Notes: a model not told the origin generated them from the sequence alone. A DNA stretch of 64,000 bases from Botryosphaeria dothidea (GCA_011503125.2 WWBZ02000001.1:5270001-5334000); one strand, 5' to 3'; counted from the stretch's first letter, positions 11,127-23,747 are shown. Numbers and translations are program-made.

Positions 11127-13411
11127 ATGATCATCGCCAGGGGCAGGGCGGAGGGCTGGTTGAAGCTGCCCGTCTCCGCGCTCCCGCCTTGGGGAGAATT
11201 GAACGACGTCACCTTCAACGGTATTTCCGTAGGCCTACTTCCCGGCTTTGAGCAGCGAGGCTCCACCGTAATCGCTGCCCGGGACCTATCCGCTGGGGAT
11301 GCAGAGCCGCTGATGATCATTCCGCGCGACCTTGTCTTGTCGCAAGAAGCCGTCCGCGTGCACGCCAAGTCGGATCAGCACTTGCGACAAGTCCTCGATG
11401 CTCTGGCCGAATTTGGAAGGGTAAGCTATCTAAATGTTTTTGTTTGCTTCTTTACTGCCCTGAGACACTCCCCCTTTTATCGGTCAAGTGATCGACTACA
11501 CGTAGGCTTTCTCTTGACCTACAGAGATTCGGGATATTCGTCTAGATGCAAGATCACATCAAGAAAGATGTCAAGCGACCGGATGGATCTCCTGTCTCCT
11601 GCATGAAGCATTTGGACCACGTAGCAACCACGAAATCCCTCATCCACAGCTCGGAGCAAGCTGGCATCCATGAAATGCCCAATTCTCTATGACGCGGTTA
11701 TTCAACCTGTTTTCGAGGGCATGTCATCTTCGCTTCGACCCTGGTCGGTGTGGTCATGGCCAGCTGTACGGCTCCACAGTTGAGAGCTATGGAGGGCTGT
11801 TGCCAAGGTCGCACCAACCAGGCTGCCAGCAGTCAAAGCAACAATGCATTTGCAATAGCTTCTGGGGCTGCTGTTCTGCCTCAGCCGCATGTTGGCTGGC
11901 ATGGAATTTACACATTGCATTACTATTGACTCGTATCTGATGGTTTCACAAAGGGTCCATGTGGTGCATTACCACATGCCTTCCGCTCACGTGGATATTT
12001 GCCGACCGCCTGCATTGAGGTAGAGCTGCGTGTGGAATTCTCTAGACCCGAGTGGAACATCCTATTCAATCTGTTATCATTCAGACAAGTTATATTCAGC
12101 ACATTCTTTGTGGTCGGACTTTTGCTTACAAGCTCTCAGACTTCTAGGATTTCAATACTAGTATTCCTCCTCATGCAAGCAACATCAAGTTGCCCCGAAT
12201 TGAAGACAAATATTGGAGTGCACAATCCATTCAAAGAGTAATGACCTTCTGACCCGGTAAAGATTGTGCGCTAATCCGTTCAGATATGTCAAGTTCTTGC
12301 CAGAGGAGCTTTTGCCAACCTTCTGGACGGAGACGGAACGGAAACTCCTCATCGGCACCACGCTGAAGCCGGCCATCGAAGCGAAGATCAAGAGCCTTAA
12401 TAAAGAGTTTGAGCAGCTACGATCTACAACCAAGCACATCAAATGGTGCGAGGAAGTATGGTGGGATGAAGAAGATGGCCGTTTGTCCTTCGATGACTGG
12501 CTCCAAGTCGATTCCATGTACCGCTCTCGAGCCCTTGAATTTCCAGGAATCGGCGATAGTATGGTACCTTGCGTTGATATGGCAAACCATGCCAGCGGTG
12601 ATGCTACAGCAGCACTGTATGAGATTGACTCAGATGGGAATGCCGCGCTTCTGCTGCGAGAGGGAAAAGAGCTTAAGAAGGGTGATGAGGTAGCTATCAC
12701 GTCAGTTCCCTGTCCATCTACCTGGTCCAGCAGGGAAACTAATAATAGTACAGATACGGAGATAAGAAGGGAGCATGTGAAATGCTTTTCTCCTACGGCT
12801 TCGTCGAAGATGGTATGTCCTCGGCGCGCGAGCTCTTCTTGGACTTGGACATCCCCAATGATGATCCGCTCAAACGTGCCAAGTTACATGTAAATACCTC
12901 AGCGCCAGGCTTCCGTGTCTTCGACTCTGAAGGTGCAGATGCTACTGCAGGTTCCACTGGATGGCAAAGCGATTTCGTCTGGCTGATTGTCGTAAACGAA
13001 GAAGACGGTTTAGAGTTTGAAGTTGCCCAAACCACGGACGGCGGACGTGAACTCCGCGTTTATTGGAGGGGCTCGGCGCTTGGGGAACCAGATAAGCTAG
13101 CAGATCTTCTTAAGACGCACCCGATATGGAATGTGTACAGACTTCGCGCTGTCTCACTAATCCAGGATAGGATTGAGGGGCAATTGCGTATGCTGTATGG
13201 GACTGACGATGAGGTGAGAACTGTGCCACGAAGGGAAGGCGCTGGGATTCGGGAGCGCATCTGGTCACTGGCTACCCGATTGAGAGAGCTGGAGAGGGAT
13301 CTGCTGGAAAGGGCATACGGCAACCTTGAAGAGGAAAAGGAGAAACTGATGGAGACTGAGGCCGTGCAGCAGTACCTAGCCCAACAAGATCCTGAGGAGG
13401 ACTTCACTTGA
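11127..13411 (+). CDS. SET-domain protein lysine methyltransferase (SETD6/RKM type)
   Basis: Four exons (11127-11420, 12140-12237, 12284-12700, 12754-13411) give 488 aa. The split SET domain is visible: an N-terminal VGLLPGFEQRGSTVIAARDLSAGD, the middle FKEYVKFLPEELLPTFW, then VPCVDMANHA (the conserved NH near residue 235), GDEVAIT and YGDKKGACEMLFSYGF, followed by a helical C-terminal substrate-binding region. This layout is that of the Rubisco-LSMT/SETD6/Rkm class, which methylates non-histone proteins such as ribosomal proteins or elongation factors using S-adenosylmethionine. The substrate cannot be told. Intron 1 is 719 bases, far above the usual 50; the acceptor at 12139 restores FGR-TSRISILVFLLMQ, matching the family. 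Introns 2 and 3 are 46 and 53 bases. Confidence 0.85.
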
Positions 13412-15645
13412 GATACGAACCAGTCGAGAATCGATGACTTGAGAATGCGGGGGTTGGGTGTGGAGGGAAGAAGCACTATCACGATACCCGGTAAACTCCA
13501 ATGCACTAGTTCCCAAGAACGGGTCAGGATCTTCGCAAATGGCTTGGAGTTTAACAGAATTGGTCGCTCCAAAGCGGATTGATGCTGCAATGATGAGACT
13601 GGTCACTCTGGCTGATGCCAAGTTGGTCAGTGCGCCTGTTCCCTTAACCCTCGAAGTCTGCTCCTTGTATCTCATTTCACCGTTGGCCTTGCATGCTTTG
13701 CCTGTCGAGCTTGGTCATCCAGGCAATAATTGCGGTTCCCGGAGTGAAGACAATTCCCAAGGCGACTTCAATAAAGTCAATGGCGGTGTCGCGGAATAAA
13801 CGGGTACGCTACTCGTAGTTTCATGCTCCGCGGGTATCCGACATTCTGCAATGCGAGGAGGTATCCTTGAGAAAGCCACGCGAGTCGATCCTAAGAGTTG
13901 GATGGACACCTGAGCAAGCTTTCGTTGGAGAGTTTTTGTCACTAGCGATTTGCGGGGTACATTAGCTGCGGAAGGGGAGGGTAGGGGCGGCAACACTCAA
14001 CGTGGACTTTCAGCCAACCTCTCCCAGGATGACGTTTCTCTGGCACTTGGCCACGCCTCATCGATGTGCGGGCATCGAGTCAGATGGCCGTGTGGCAGCA
14101 GCCATCGTCGATAGCTGTGACTTCTAGACCGTAATGCATCTTGCACAGCTACGACAAATACTGCTGGCGCTAGCTGTGCAGCCAGCAAGTCGGCGGTGCG
14201 GTCCAGCCGCATACCGTCAGCCAGGGGACCTAAGTTACTAGTACGGTACGTCTAGTGTGCAGTCATCGTGACGCTGTTATGTAAAGTACAGCAGCTGTCC
14301 GCCACAATGGAAATCGCGAGTTTGGCGAAAGGCTTGACAAGTGGTCCCGCCTGTCATTTCCATACTGTTGGAGATGTCTCAGAGGCAAATCCGAGTAATT
14401 TCATACCGATTAATATCACCACTCAGGAACGCGCGGAGCCGGAGAGTTGTTCATGCTGCAGGTTTGCGTATGCCGTGGCAAGTGACGCAGCGCAAAACTG
14501 GAAGCCGGGTCGCGAGCCCGATGGAGAGGGTAGCAGAACGCACTTTTCTCGGAATGGGGCCGGTGACCTATCAGGGCAGGGGTGGATGCAGAGCGTTGGA
14601 GGTCGACGGTTGACTTTAGAAGCAAGCGATATGCACACTCTACTGCCGCATTAGGGCAGTGATCTGGGGTATCCTGGAGGCAGGTCCTCGCAGCTCCCAT
14701 GCCTGTGGAACTTGTGCTGCGCGGTGCCTCGCGCCTGGTTTGAGCAAAGGGCTGAGTGCCGCGGCGGCAGGGGGCATATGACCTCAAAGGGACTCGCGGG
14801 CAGCCCCACCACCGCGCCCAGGCGCGCCAACAGCACGGCCGGCGGGTGCGTGTTTCCAATGGCAGGCGTCTCAAGGCGTCCCGGTCGTGGGCGTGGTGTG
14901 GGGAATCGAATGCTTGTGAGCTCGACAAACGTCACCTCGGTCAGCGCGGGCAGGGCGTGCGGTGAATAGGGAAGCGTGTATTGCACATCAGGCGTCGATC
15001 GTGACGCTCGCAGGAGGATGTGTGCTGAGGTCGGGCCGGCTGTATCGAAGCTTGAACATTGGGTGCTAGCGGATCGAAGCCGGCGCGGACTGGGCTGGCC
15101 GTGCGTGCAGGGGCGGCGCGGCTGGCAGGTGTGTGGGTGTGTGGGCGGGCGCTGGGGGATGGCGCGTCGACCCGTTTCATTTTCTTCTCTGGCAGCCACA
15201 GGCTGGGCGCCGGACAAGGCCACGAGCGGATGCTCGAGCGGGCCCGCACAGGCTGCAGCTCGCGCACCCCCGCATTTTTCTCTGAGCACCGACATCCCAA
15301 CTCGACCGCGCCTCCCAACCCCAGACCCGCTAGCGCAATTCGAAAAGAGAGACACGCCCAAGCTCATCTCCCCCGTCGCTCCCGCTCCCTCTCCCACAAC
15401 TCACCTTTCTCGAACCGTCCACCCCCTCTCAGCACATACTTATTCCATACTACGCCAGCCCAATAGCGGCGCGTCGACTTCACCCCAGCCCATCGATCGA
15501 CCGAGGACTCGATTCCGCCCGATAACACCGCGCTCCCGGCGACCCTGACCCACTGCGAAAGTCTGTCCTGCCTGCGCTCCAGAACTAAGCACCGAGACAG
15601 CCTCATATATCCTAGTCCGGCCCCTCGCGCCGCCCATTGCCCGCC
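13412..15645. other. Long spacer and facB upstream region
   Basis: No gene supported. A short minus-strand peptide at about 13680-13800 has a protein-like, hydrophobic composition but could not be given a start. The right part (about 14.7-15.6 kb) is GC-rich and presumably promoter and leader of the facB-like gene. Confidence 0.4.
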
Positions 15646-18418
15646 ATGCCTGGCATTCTCCCCATGAAGGTCATCAAGGTCGGGTCGAATTCGCAGACGC
15701 GCATCGCCCAGGCCTGCGACCGCTGCCGCAGCAAGAAGATCCGCTGCGACGGCATCCGCCCCTCGTGCTCGCAATGCCTCAACGTCGGCTTCGAATGCAA
15801 GACCAGCGATAAGCTGAGTCGCCGCGCCTTCCCGCGCGGCTATACCGAGTCACTCGAGGAGCGCGTGCGCCACCTGGAATCCGAGATCCGCGAGCTGAAG
15901 GAACTGTTGGATGAGAAGGACGAGAAGATTGACATGCTGTCGCGCATGCACTCCAACTCCCCCGGGTCCATCGCCTCTGTCCGCCGCTCCGCCTCTGCCA
16001 TGTCACCTAGTCCGGCGTCGCCGAGAGAAGAGGCGCCTGACAAGGATGACTTATTCAAGATTCAGCAATGTCCGCTCCTTCTGGATGACGGCAATTCGGA
16101 CTCCTACTTCGTGGGAACATCGAGTGGGAGGACATTAATTGGTATGTGTCACTCGCACGACAGGGTCGAGCGCTTCTAACATACGCAGATTCTTTCTACC
16201 GCCGTGTCCAGGAGACCGGGCGCTCGCTCCCGTCGATTCGTCCCGAGACTTTCCTCGAGACAGAGACAAAACCGTCGCCACCGAACAGAAACCTGTCCAC
16301 CGTTTCTTGGAAAGCACCTCCACGCCTCGTGTCGGATCAAATGATCAACATCTTCTTCCAAGAATGGGCTCCTCTTTTCCCGGTGCTACATCGACCAGCT
16401 TTCCTTACCTTGTACGAAGAATTTGTCAACAGGTCGGAACCTCTCTCGGATCGGAAGGCGCTCGCGCAACTCAATCTTGTCTTTGGTATCGCAGCTTTGG
16501 CGAACGACGTAAGTTTGTCCGCAGTCGATGTTGTCGCAAGTCGCTCACGTGCCCACCTGCAGTCACCCGACAAGTCACTCGTGGAATCATTCGAACTACA
16601 GTGGCAAGCTGCTTTGGAGTCATTTGTGGATGATACGTCACTCGCCACTCTCCAGTGTCTCGTTCTGGCTCAGATCTTTTGTCTTCAGAAGGCGGACTTC
16701 AATCGTCTGTTGAAGTACAAGGGTATTGCCATCAGCCTTTCTCATCGTTTGGGTCTTCATCAGTCACAAAAGCGGTTTGCACTTGGCGTTCTTACCAGCG
16801 AGACAAGAAAGAAGGTCTTCTGGACTCAGTACATCCTTGATTGGTATGTATTGTCCACCACATTCGACTGCATTCACTGACAACAATAGCTTCACTGCCG
16901 CTCAGCTTGGACTTCCCAAGCAATTGAGAGAAGAGGATATCCACTGTGAGTTCCCTGTGGATGCGGACGATGAGTACATCACGGAGAAGGGATTCCTACC
17001 TTCTCTGCCTGGAGAGTTTACCAAACTCTCCAGCGCTCTGGCTCTCTTCCGCGCAGCTCGTATCCTCGGCAAGGTTCTCTGCGAGAACTTCCCGGCCGCT
17101 GCGTCGCACGAAATTTCTCTCCGCAAGATGGCAGCCCAGTCCGATGAGTTGGACGATTGGAACAACAACTTGGCTTCTCACCTGAAGTTGCAATTCGTGC
17201 AGGACAAGCCAAGTACTAACATCATTAGCAGCCGCTCTCCCATTTTGGTAGGTTGATTCACAACGTTCGGAGAGCCAAAGCTAATTCTTCGCGCAGTCTA
17301 TGGCATATCAGTACATCCGGTCCTTGATTTGGCGCCCGGCCGTGTGCGCCAACCTTGGAGGACGCGCATCTGCTGCCACCCTTGCTGTCGCCGGCGCCTC
17401 CAAGGCTGCTATTCAGATTATGCAGTTGCTGGAAGAGAGAAATCTCAGCTTTGCTTTGTGTCTGAACAAGCATGACATGCTTGTGACTGCAGGCTTTGGT
17501 CTCATGTTCCAGAGTCTGGACCTCGACCAAGACAGCAAGCTCATCAAGGAGAACCAGAAGCTTTTGGCCGCAATCGTTGGCTTCCTCGATCGGTCTCCCT
17601 CGCCTGGATCTGTCTCATTCCGTCGTATTGTAAAATCGACAATCAACGCCAACGCTGACCAGCGCTCAACCAAAGCCTCGCCGGTACCTAACGGCATGCA
17701 GGCACCCCAGGACGCTTTGCGCTCGACACAGAAGCACCTCAAGGCCATAGCTTCACGTTTCTCTCCCAACAGGCAGCAACAGGAACCGACCCACGACAAC
17801 CGCCGAGCAACGCTTCCTAACCTCCCAACCGCACACAGCAACCAGAGCGGTGTCAGCATCAACTCGGTCCGCTCTGAACCCCACGCCCGCTCAGAACCCA
17901 CCATGTCACCCCTGTCCCATCGCGCCTCCCTCGGCGGAACTTCGTCATCCAAAATCAGGCGTCCGAGCGCGGGCGGCTCCACTCTAAACCTGGACTATCT
18001 CTCCTTCGGTACCGAATCACAGTCCAACACTTACTCGATGAACGCGCACCTCAAATCGGAGACGCAATCGCCGAGCGACTGGGAACGTCTGCTGAGCGGA
18101 CTGGACAATGGCCAGACCAACATATATGACAGCATTTATGGTGGCCCACCGGTCGACGCGCTTGGAGACGTCCCTCCCTTGTCGGCGACTTCGGACGCAA
18201 ACCTGGCGTGGTCGCCGAGCGTATGGACAGTGGGACCGCCTGACCAGCAGCCGCCGCAAAGCGTACTGAGCTTTTCCGACGAGAGTCTCACAAGTGGCAG
18301 TAACGATTTTGACTGTGACCTCGGCTCCGCAAGCTCCGACTCGTATAGGGGTCTTGTGATCCCCGACCTAAGTCCGTCGGCGAATGGAATCTCCCTTGAT
18401 GGCAATTTTGGAATGTGA
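15646..18418 (+). CDS. FacB/CAT8-like Zn2Cys6 transcription factor
   Basis: Five exons (15646-16141, 16189-16508, 16563-16843, 16890-17247, 17297-18418) give 858 aa, close to Aspergillus FacB (867). The zinc cluster is complete: Cys24, 27, 34, 41, 44 and 51 (CX2CX6CX6CX2CX6C), in CDRCRSKKIRCDGIRPSC. It is followed by the conserved linker RRAFPRGYTESLEERVR and a leucine-zipper-like coiled coil to about residue 105. The fungal-specific regulator domain occupies about 240-480 and includes MINIFFQEWAPLFPVLHRPAF. The C-terminal third is Ser/Pro/Gln-rich with acidic and aromatic patches, as in activation domains. FacB/CAT8 activates acetate utilisation, glyoxylate cycle and gluconeogenesis genes when glucose is absent. 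The start is the ATG at 15646, not the earlier in-frame TTG. Assignment to FacB rather than a paralogue rests on the linker and domain match. Confidence 0.85.
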
Positions 18419-18973
18419 TTGAAAAGGTTGCGGGAGTTCAGGTGCGGGAAATTCTCGGTGTCGGGATGAAAATCAAGCCAGGGAAATGTTGGGCAAGGAA
18501 TGACAAGGGTCTACGGGGTGTTTTTACTTTGGATGGGATTTGGTTTCCACATGTCGCTTACGCATGCAAGTCTTTTGGGATGCAGGGAGTCTTTCGTGGA
18601 AGAGAAAAAAGTCTTGAGAAGGCTGCATCTCTGTCGCTACCTTGCTACTGGCGTTCTTTCTCCGGCGGGCCTTTCTTCACCATTTCATTTTTTGACAAGT
18701 TCCTATTCTCTAGATACCTACTGCGTCGTCCGTTTACTGCACTTTTATAATCAGCCAGGCCTACTCTTTCCGTAAATAAAAGGTTCGAAGCAATTCAATG
18801 ATGCAAATGTTTACACACCTCATTCTCTCGCAGTGACTTGTAGGCAAAATGTTTTGTACACATGACATCACGTTGGAAATCGAGATCTCAGCCCTGGAAG
18901 GCAAAGGAGTGATGGTATAAATCGGAAACGGTTGCTTGGCCTATTTGCCTCTACGACTGACTAGCCCATCCAG
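18419..18973. other. 3' flank of the facB-like gene
   Basis: No gene seen. Contains the presumed 3' untranslated region and ends at the first MITE-like copy. Confidence 0.5.
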
Positions 18974-19205
18974 TACAGAGGGGCGCTACAGCCGACGGTT
19001 AAGCACCGAACATAATATTCCTAGCAAAGGGCCCTGACAAAGGTCTAATCAAGAGTCCTATGGGGGGAGTCGAAGTATTCGTCCAGATGGCGTTATCCCT
19101 AAAAATGTAATACACTCGCATCCGGACGAATGCTTCTACTCCCTATGAAAGATTTTTCGTTGAAGGCCGCGGCCGCTAATCATCGGCTGTAGCAGCCCCT
19201 CTGTA
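18974..19205. mobile_element. MITE-like inverted-repeat element, copy 1
   Basis: The element starts TACAGAGGGG and ends CCCCTCTGTA. Terminal inverted repeats extend about 25 bases through GCTACAGCCGA-type sequence with a 1-base gap. A second, internal inverted repeat pairs AAGTATTCGTCCAGATG (about 19073) with CATCCGGACGAATGCTTC (about 19118), so the single strand can fold into a large nested hairpin. It has no coding capacity. The outer TA could be the target duplication, as for Tc1/mariner-derived elements (inference). 71 bases at 19069-19139 are identical to copy 2. Confidence 0.8.
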
Positions 19206-21404
19206 CTTCTGGTGGTCAAACAAAACATACGATCTCTTGCTTCGTCACACCCAACAAATGCGGCACCAGCGGAGAAGGGTTTGCCCATGCTTCACTCTTA
19301 ACCGCTCGCAGAATCGCTTGCCGCGAAATAGACTTTTCTGAGTGGTCGGTACACGCCCTGTCGCGAACACCAGCAGCACCACCCCCACCGGCTCTTCCCG
19401 AAAGTCTAAAGAGGGGAGCAGAAGGGAAAATCAGCACGTGGTTGTCGTACCACACAAACTCGGGCCCCAGCCGCCCGTCACCATCATCATCCCGTCCGGT
19501 TTTTCCTGATCTCACCTGCCTTGCCTTGCCTTGCCGCGCCCGCATTGCAGGTATAGGCCCTCCCCCCTGTCTCATACGATGGCTTGAGGGGCTGGAGCGA
19601 TCTTTTCCTCTGCAAGGCGGCATGGCCCCGCGTGGTCGTTGCAAGGAAGCGGAATACCCCGCGATCCCCGGGCTATGGCGTTTTTGCTCGCTCCTCTTGG
19701 TCACTCACGCGAATTGGCGCAAGAGCGAAGCACTCGGCGCCGCGGGGTAGTGGGGCACAGCAGAGCTGCCTGTAAGTACGTACATGTGTACGTACCTCTG
19801 GCGTGCATCGAGATGGGGGGGGGAATGTGTGGCGCGCGGAGCATTCTGCGTTTAAGAGCATAACTTTTTGGCCTATATGCAGGGCGTTTCCTTCTGGAAC
19901 GACGAGCCCGCGGGGCCCCGGGTTTTTTTCTTCTTCGACATCTCGAACGCGATCCGGGGTCGGCCGTTTCGAAGCGTGAGGGCAGGGAACAGGGTGGACG
20001 TTGTGTATGGCGAGTAAGCTCTTCGTCAGACCCCCGCGGCTCACTCGAGGCGGTCTATCCACATGTTCTCGGATTTTCAGAGATCTCACGCGATCACCTT
20101 TCGATGGATTTGCTGACAGGCCACGCGGCAGCAGCCATGCTTTCCTACCCCACGATTGGAACGGTGAGAACGGGACGGGAAGTCGGTGATTTGGCTGTCG
20201 ATTTGGTTTTTAGTTGATGCGGTTCCGCTGGTTTTCGTTGAGATATGGACTGGTGGTTTTGGACAGGAAGTATCTAGCGCACGGTCGACGATAGCTGATG
20301 GTGTAGGGGACGACTCACGGCTGTTCGACCAAGAAGCGCGCCATGGTCACGCCTTCCGGGTACCCGGCGCCAGGCTTGGCTTGGTGCGGCGCCTTGACGC
20401 GCTCCCACGAGGGAACGGTAGTCCAATTCGCGGGACGTTATTGAGTCGTAGCTTCCAGCAGCACAGGAGATCTGCTAGCGCTGTTGCGGGTCCTCCACCA
20501 TTCCTGCGAGCCGTAAGGGATGAGGGGGAGGAGCACTGAGCTAGTAGGGCGCACAGGCGGTGTGTAACAACACGTCCAGCTGTGTATGCAGGTCTAAAGA
20601 TAGCGGGACGTCGAAGAATGCACCGAACGGCGCCGATTCTATTGTGTGCGGAGCCGCAATTGTGGAGCGTGCGGCCACGCGAGTGGCAGCTGGGAAGCCC
20701 TGCGGACGCCAGCGGTTGGTGTCGCGCGCTAACCAAGCGTTCCATTGTTCGTTCACGATGAAACGATCTGTAGGATGCCGCGCGCGCGGACAGACGTGGC
20801 TTGGGGGAGGAATGCGGACATGGTGCGGAGATCAAGCATGCGGTTAGTGGACGCTTGTGCGTCGGGGTCGAAGCGTGGAAGTGAGGGTCGTGAAGCTGAG
20901 GTTGACTGGCTGACGATGCGCTGGCTGATTGGTGCGCAGCGTGGCCGTTGCGCTGGGCGACTGACGCCGGCTTGGTTGCGCAGGATCGGTCGCACGCCTT
21001 TTCGATTTGCTTTGCTCCTGCGCCGCTGTCCCCTTGCGCTGACTCTGCGGCATCGCGGCTGCTGTGGCTGGTTGGAGGAGTGATGTGCAAGCGGCTCCGA
21101 GCGCTTCCGATGCGGATGCGGAGCGTGCCATGCCTGCTCCTGCCACAGTCTGCGCTGCTCAAGCTTCGGAAAGAGACGGGCGCGGTCTCTCATCCGCAGC
21201 ATCCTCATTGGCTTCCTGCGACACCCTTCCTCTACCCCGAATTTCCCCGTGGGGAAGGAGGGCGAGTGGCGGGTCAAGGGGAGCTTTTGCGGAGGAATTG
21301 CGGAGGCTCCGGGGACAGTGCTGAAGCAGCTATCGCATGGGAAAAGGCAGTCTTTGTTGCGGTGTACTTACTAGCGACATTGTGTCGTACCAGAATGGAA
21401 AGTG
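19206..21404. other. Gene-free interval between two MITE-like copies
   Basis: 2.2 kb flanked by near-identical direct copies of the element. Long open frames exist on both strands (for example 20347-21162 minus) but look like frames in GC-rich DNA, with no family resemblance. Confidence 0.4.
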
Positions 21405-21634
21405 TACAGAGGAATGCTGTAGCCGACGGTTAGCGCCGAAAGTAATATTCCTAGCAAAAGGCCAAACAAAAGACTAACAACGAATCCTATGGGGAGTCGA
21501 AGTATTCGTCCAGATGGCGTTATCCCTAAAAATGTAATACACTCGCATCCGGACGAATGCTTCTACACTCTATGGAGAATTTTTATTGTTGAAGGCCGTG
21601 GCCGCTGACCTTCGGCCGCAGCACCCCCTCTGTA
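21405..21634. mobile_element. MITE-like inverted-repeat element, copy 2
   Basis: Same orientation as copy 1 and nearly the same length (230 bases). It begins TACAGAGGAATGCTGTAGCC and ends CCCCCTCTGTA. The internal inverted repeat is intact: 21496-21566 is identical to 19069-19139 of copy 1, suggesting recent insertion or homogenisation. Confidence 0.8.
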
Positions 21635-22172
21635 CTAGGCCTATAGAGGCCCAAGGGTCTACACGTGGCAGGAGTGACGAAAAGGTTGTGGCGCAATAAT
21701 GGCTTGCCTTAGTGGGAGAAGGGACTTGGTCAATGCTTCTTCAGGTGAGATCCGTTGTGGCTTCTGGTGAATTAGCCCAGTATTAGACATTATTGTTACT
21801 CATTGCTGACTATGCACTGTGTTTGCGTACGAATATTGCTCGAAAGAGTTGGTCGTTTCAACGAAGGAAAGATGGAAACATATTGTGAGCCCCGCCTTGG
21901 ATTCAACACCGTAAATACCAGTTCCCACATACTCCGTAAGGTGAAGCTTATGGCCGGCAGTGAAGGCCCAGGAAGCTTGACACTTAAGTCCGGAAGAATA
22001 CTTCAACCCCATAACTTTTGGCGTTCTCTGTTGCAACAAATCGAGAGCCAACCTCGTCGCCGAGTCTGTCTTCCTTATGAGGCCACATGACGTCCTCTCC
22101 CATAGTTTCCGGACTTGTTGCATGCACTGCATGACACTTGATACCCCATGTGTCGCCTACCCGGCAAACCAA
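21635..22172. other. Spacer
   Basis: No gene seen between MITE-like copy 2 and the 3' end of the pseudokinase gene. Confidence 0.4.
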
Positions 22173-23747
22173 TCAGAGCTGTCCAAGATCTTCGAATGCG
22201 AAATCCGGAGACAGGCTACCGGGATCAACTCTGCTGCAGAGCACAGAGCCTGCAAGTGGAGGGCTCTTATCCAGGAAATAAGAGTGTGGAGGCCCGCCAA
22301 CTTGGAACGGCTGGGTCCTCCGTGCAGCTGCTCGCAGCAGAATATTGCAGATCACCACATTCTCTGCTACGCCATCTGAGGCAATGTCTTTGGCTATCTC
22401 CCATGGTGATATGGGAATGTCGAAGTCCCAGTACTGCGCAGCCTCCAGATTGTACAACAGTGGACCCCAATGCTTATCCCACGCGTCTTCAACCTTCCGG
22501 GATCTGCCGAACCCAGGGTGCAGAAATGGGCTCGAGAGTTTTATTTCCGGATGGACCGCTCCTTCGCAGAGGCACTTGGTAGAGTCAAAGCAGAACCATT
22601 GCATGACGTGAAGCAGCAGGTCGGCAGTGGGGCGACGATTCGGTGAGGGGTCGAGCATGCGAAAAGCGACATCTACCAGCATACGAGTCCAGTCCGCTGT
22701 TTCAATTTGCTTCGATTTGCTTGAAGCTGAGTCTGGGCACATGGTAGAGAGCATGGAGATCCACTGAACAAGCTGCTTTTGACAATGGGCGTAAGATGCG
22801 GTTGAACTGTTCCCGGGAGCACGGGCCCGCGCCGCCTTGAAGCGTCCCAGGGCACCAAAACGGTCACAAATAGCGGTTGCCATCTCAACGAAGACGCACC
22901 CAAGGCCGTAAATATCGTCTGCTCCAATGACAAGCGGACCGGGGCTCTTGGCAGCACCATACATGGAAGCGGGCCGATGGCCTGCCAGTTCCATGGTCCT
23001 AGGATTTGTGGCGTTGCGTGCGTCTACACGACGAGCTCTTCCAAAATCAGATAGGATGACTCGATCTTGGTTCACTAGGATGGTCGACGGCTGGATACTC
23101 CCGTGTTCCACGTGTTGGCTGTGGAGGTAGGCCAGGGCTTTGGTCAGGCAGGGGGCCCACTCCCTAAAATTCTGGAACGAGGTCTTTCGTACTCTGTTAT
23201 CTTCCGTCATGTCCACTTCGTGGAGAATATCTGACAGGTGTGTGTCGGCTACGGGAGCCATCAATATGCTGAAATTCCCGACATGCTCGATAGTCTCGAA
23301 AACTTGAACGACGTGCTCGTGACGTAGCTCGCGGAGGAGGCATGCTTCTGTCTTCAACAGCTCGATACTTCTTCGACGTTCCTTCTTTACTTTCACTGAA
23401 CTCCGCTTTTGAAGGTACTCTCTCCAGGGTTGGGTCTTGTGCTTCACGATTTGTAGCCGCCATTCGTCCCTCTGGTCGAGACGGCGGACAACACGATATG
23501 GAAACCGCGCCTCCGAGGGATTAGCAGCGCCTCGAAGTGCCTTCGTGGATGACCCTGAAGAGGCAAGGAGAGAAGGAGGAACATTTTTTCCGCCAAGCTC
23601 TTCGACTCCTTTAGGATAATACGATCAGTCAGTACATACTTATTTAATAGCGCATATTGATAGCTTACCGGACCGAATCACGGGCTCTTTATCAAACACA
23701 TCCTTCTCATCTATCCAAATCCAATCCTCCAAAGGTCTATCTGCCAT
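22173..23747 (-). CDS. Predicted protein pseudokinase
   Basis: Two exons (23669-23747 and 22173-23608) give about 504 aa. The intron is gtaagc...taaag, and the ATG at 23747 is the nearest in-frame start; an open frame continues a little upstream with a TTG. The C-lobe is clearly kinase-like: ALAYLHSQHVEHGSIQPSTILVN at the HRD position, then VILSDFGRARR, DDIYGLGCVFVEMA (subdomain IX) and MLDPSPNRRPTADLLLHV (subdomain XI). The catalytic HRDxK reads HGSIQ, so both Asp and Lys are replaced, and no glycine-rich loop is visible. Phosphotransfer is therefore unlikely although DFG and the alpha-C Glu (KTEACLLREL) remain. About 120 residues with no recognised domain follow. Possible roles are scaffolding or signalling decoy. 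It lies among MITE-like copies. Confidence 0.75.

Noticed and set aside
13681..13800. Short minus-strand peptide with hydrophobic, protein-like sequence (VALGIVFTPGTAIIAW)
   Set aside because: An in-frame stop lies just upstream and no exon with a start could be joined convincingly; possibly a last exon, but not enough support.
20347..21162. 271-codon minus-strand open frame between MITE-like copies
   Set aside because: Ser/Arg/His/Ala-rich, no family features, other frames equally open; typical of GC-rich non-coding DNA.
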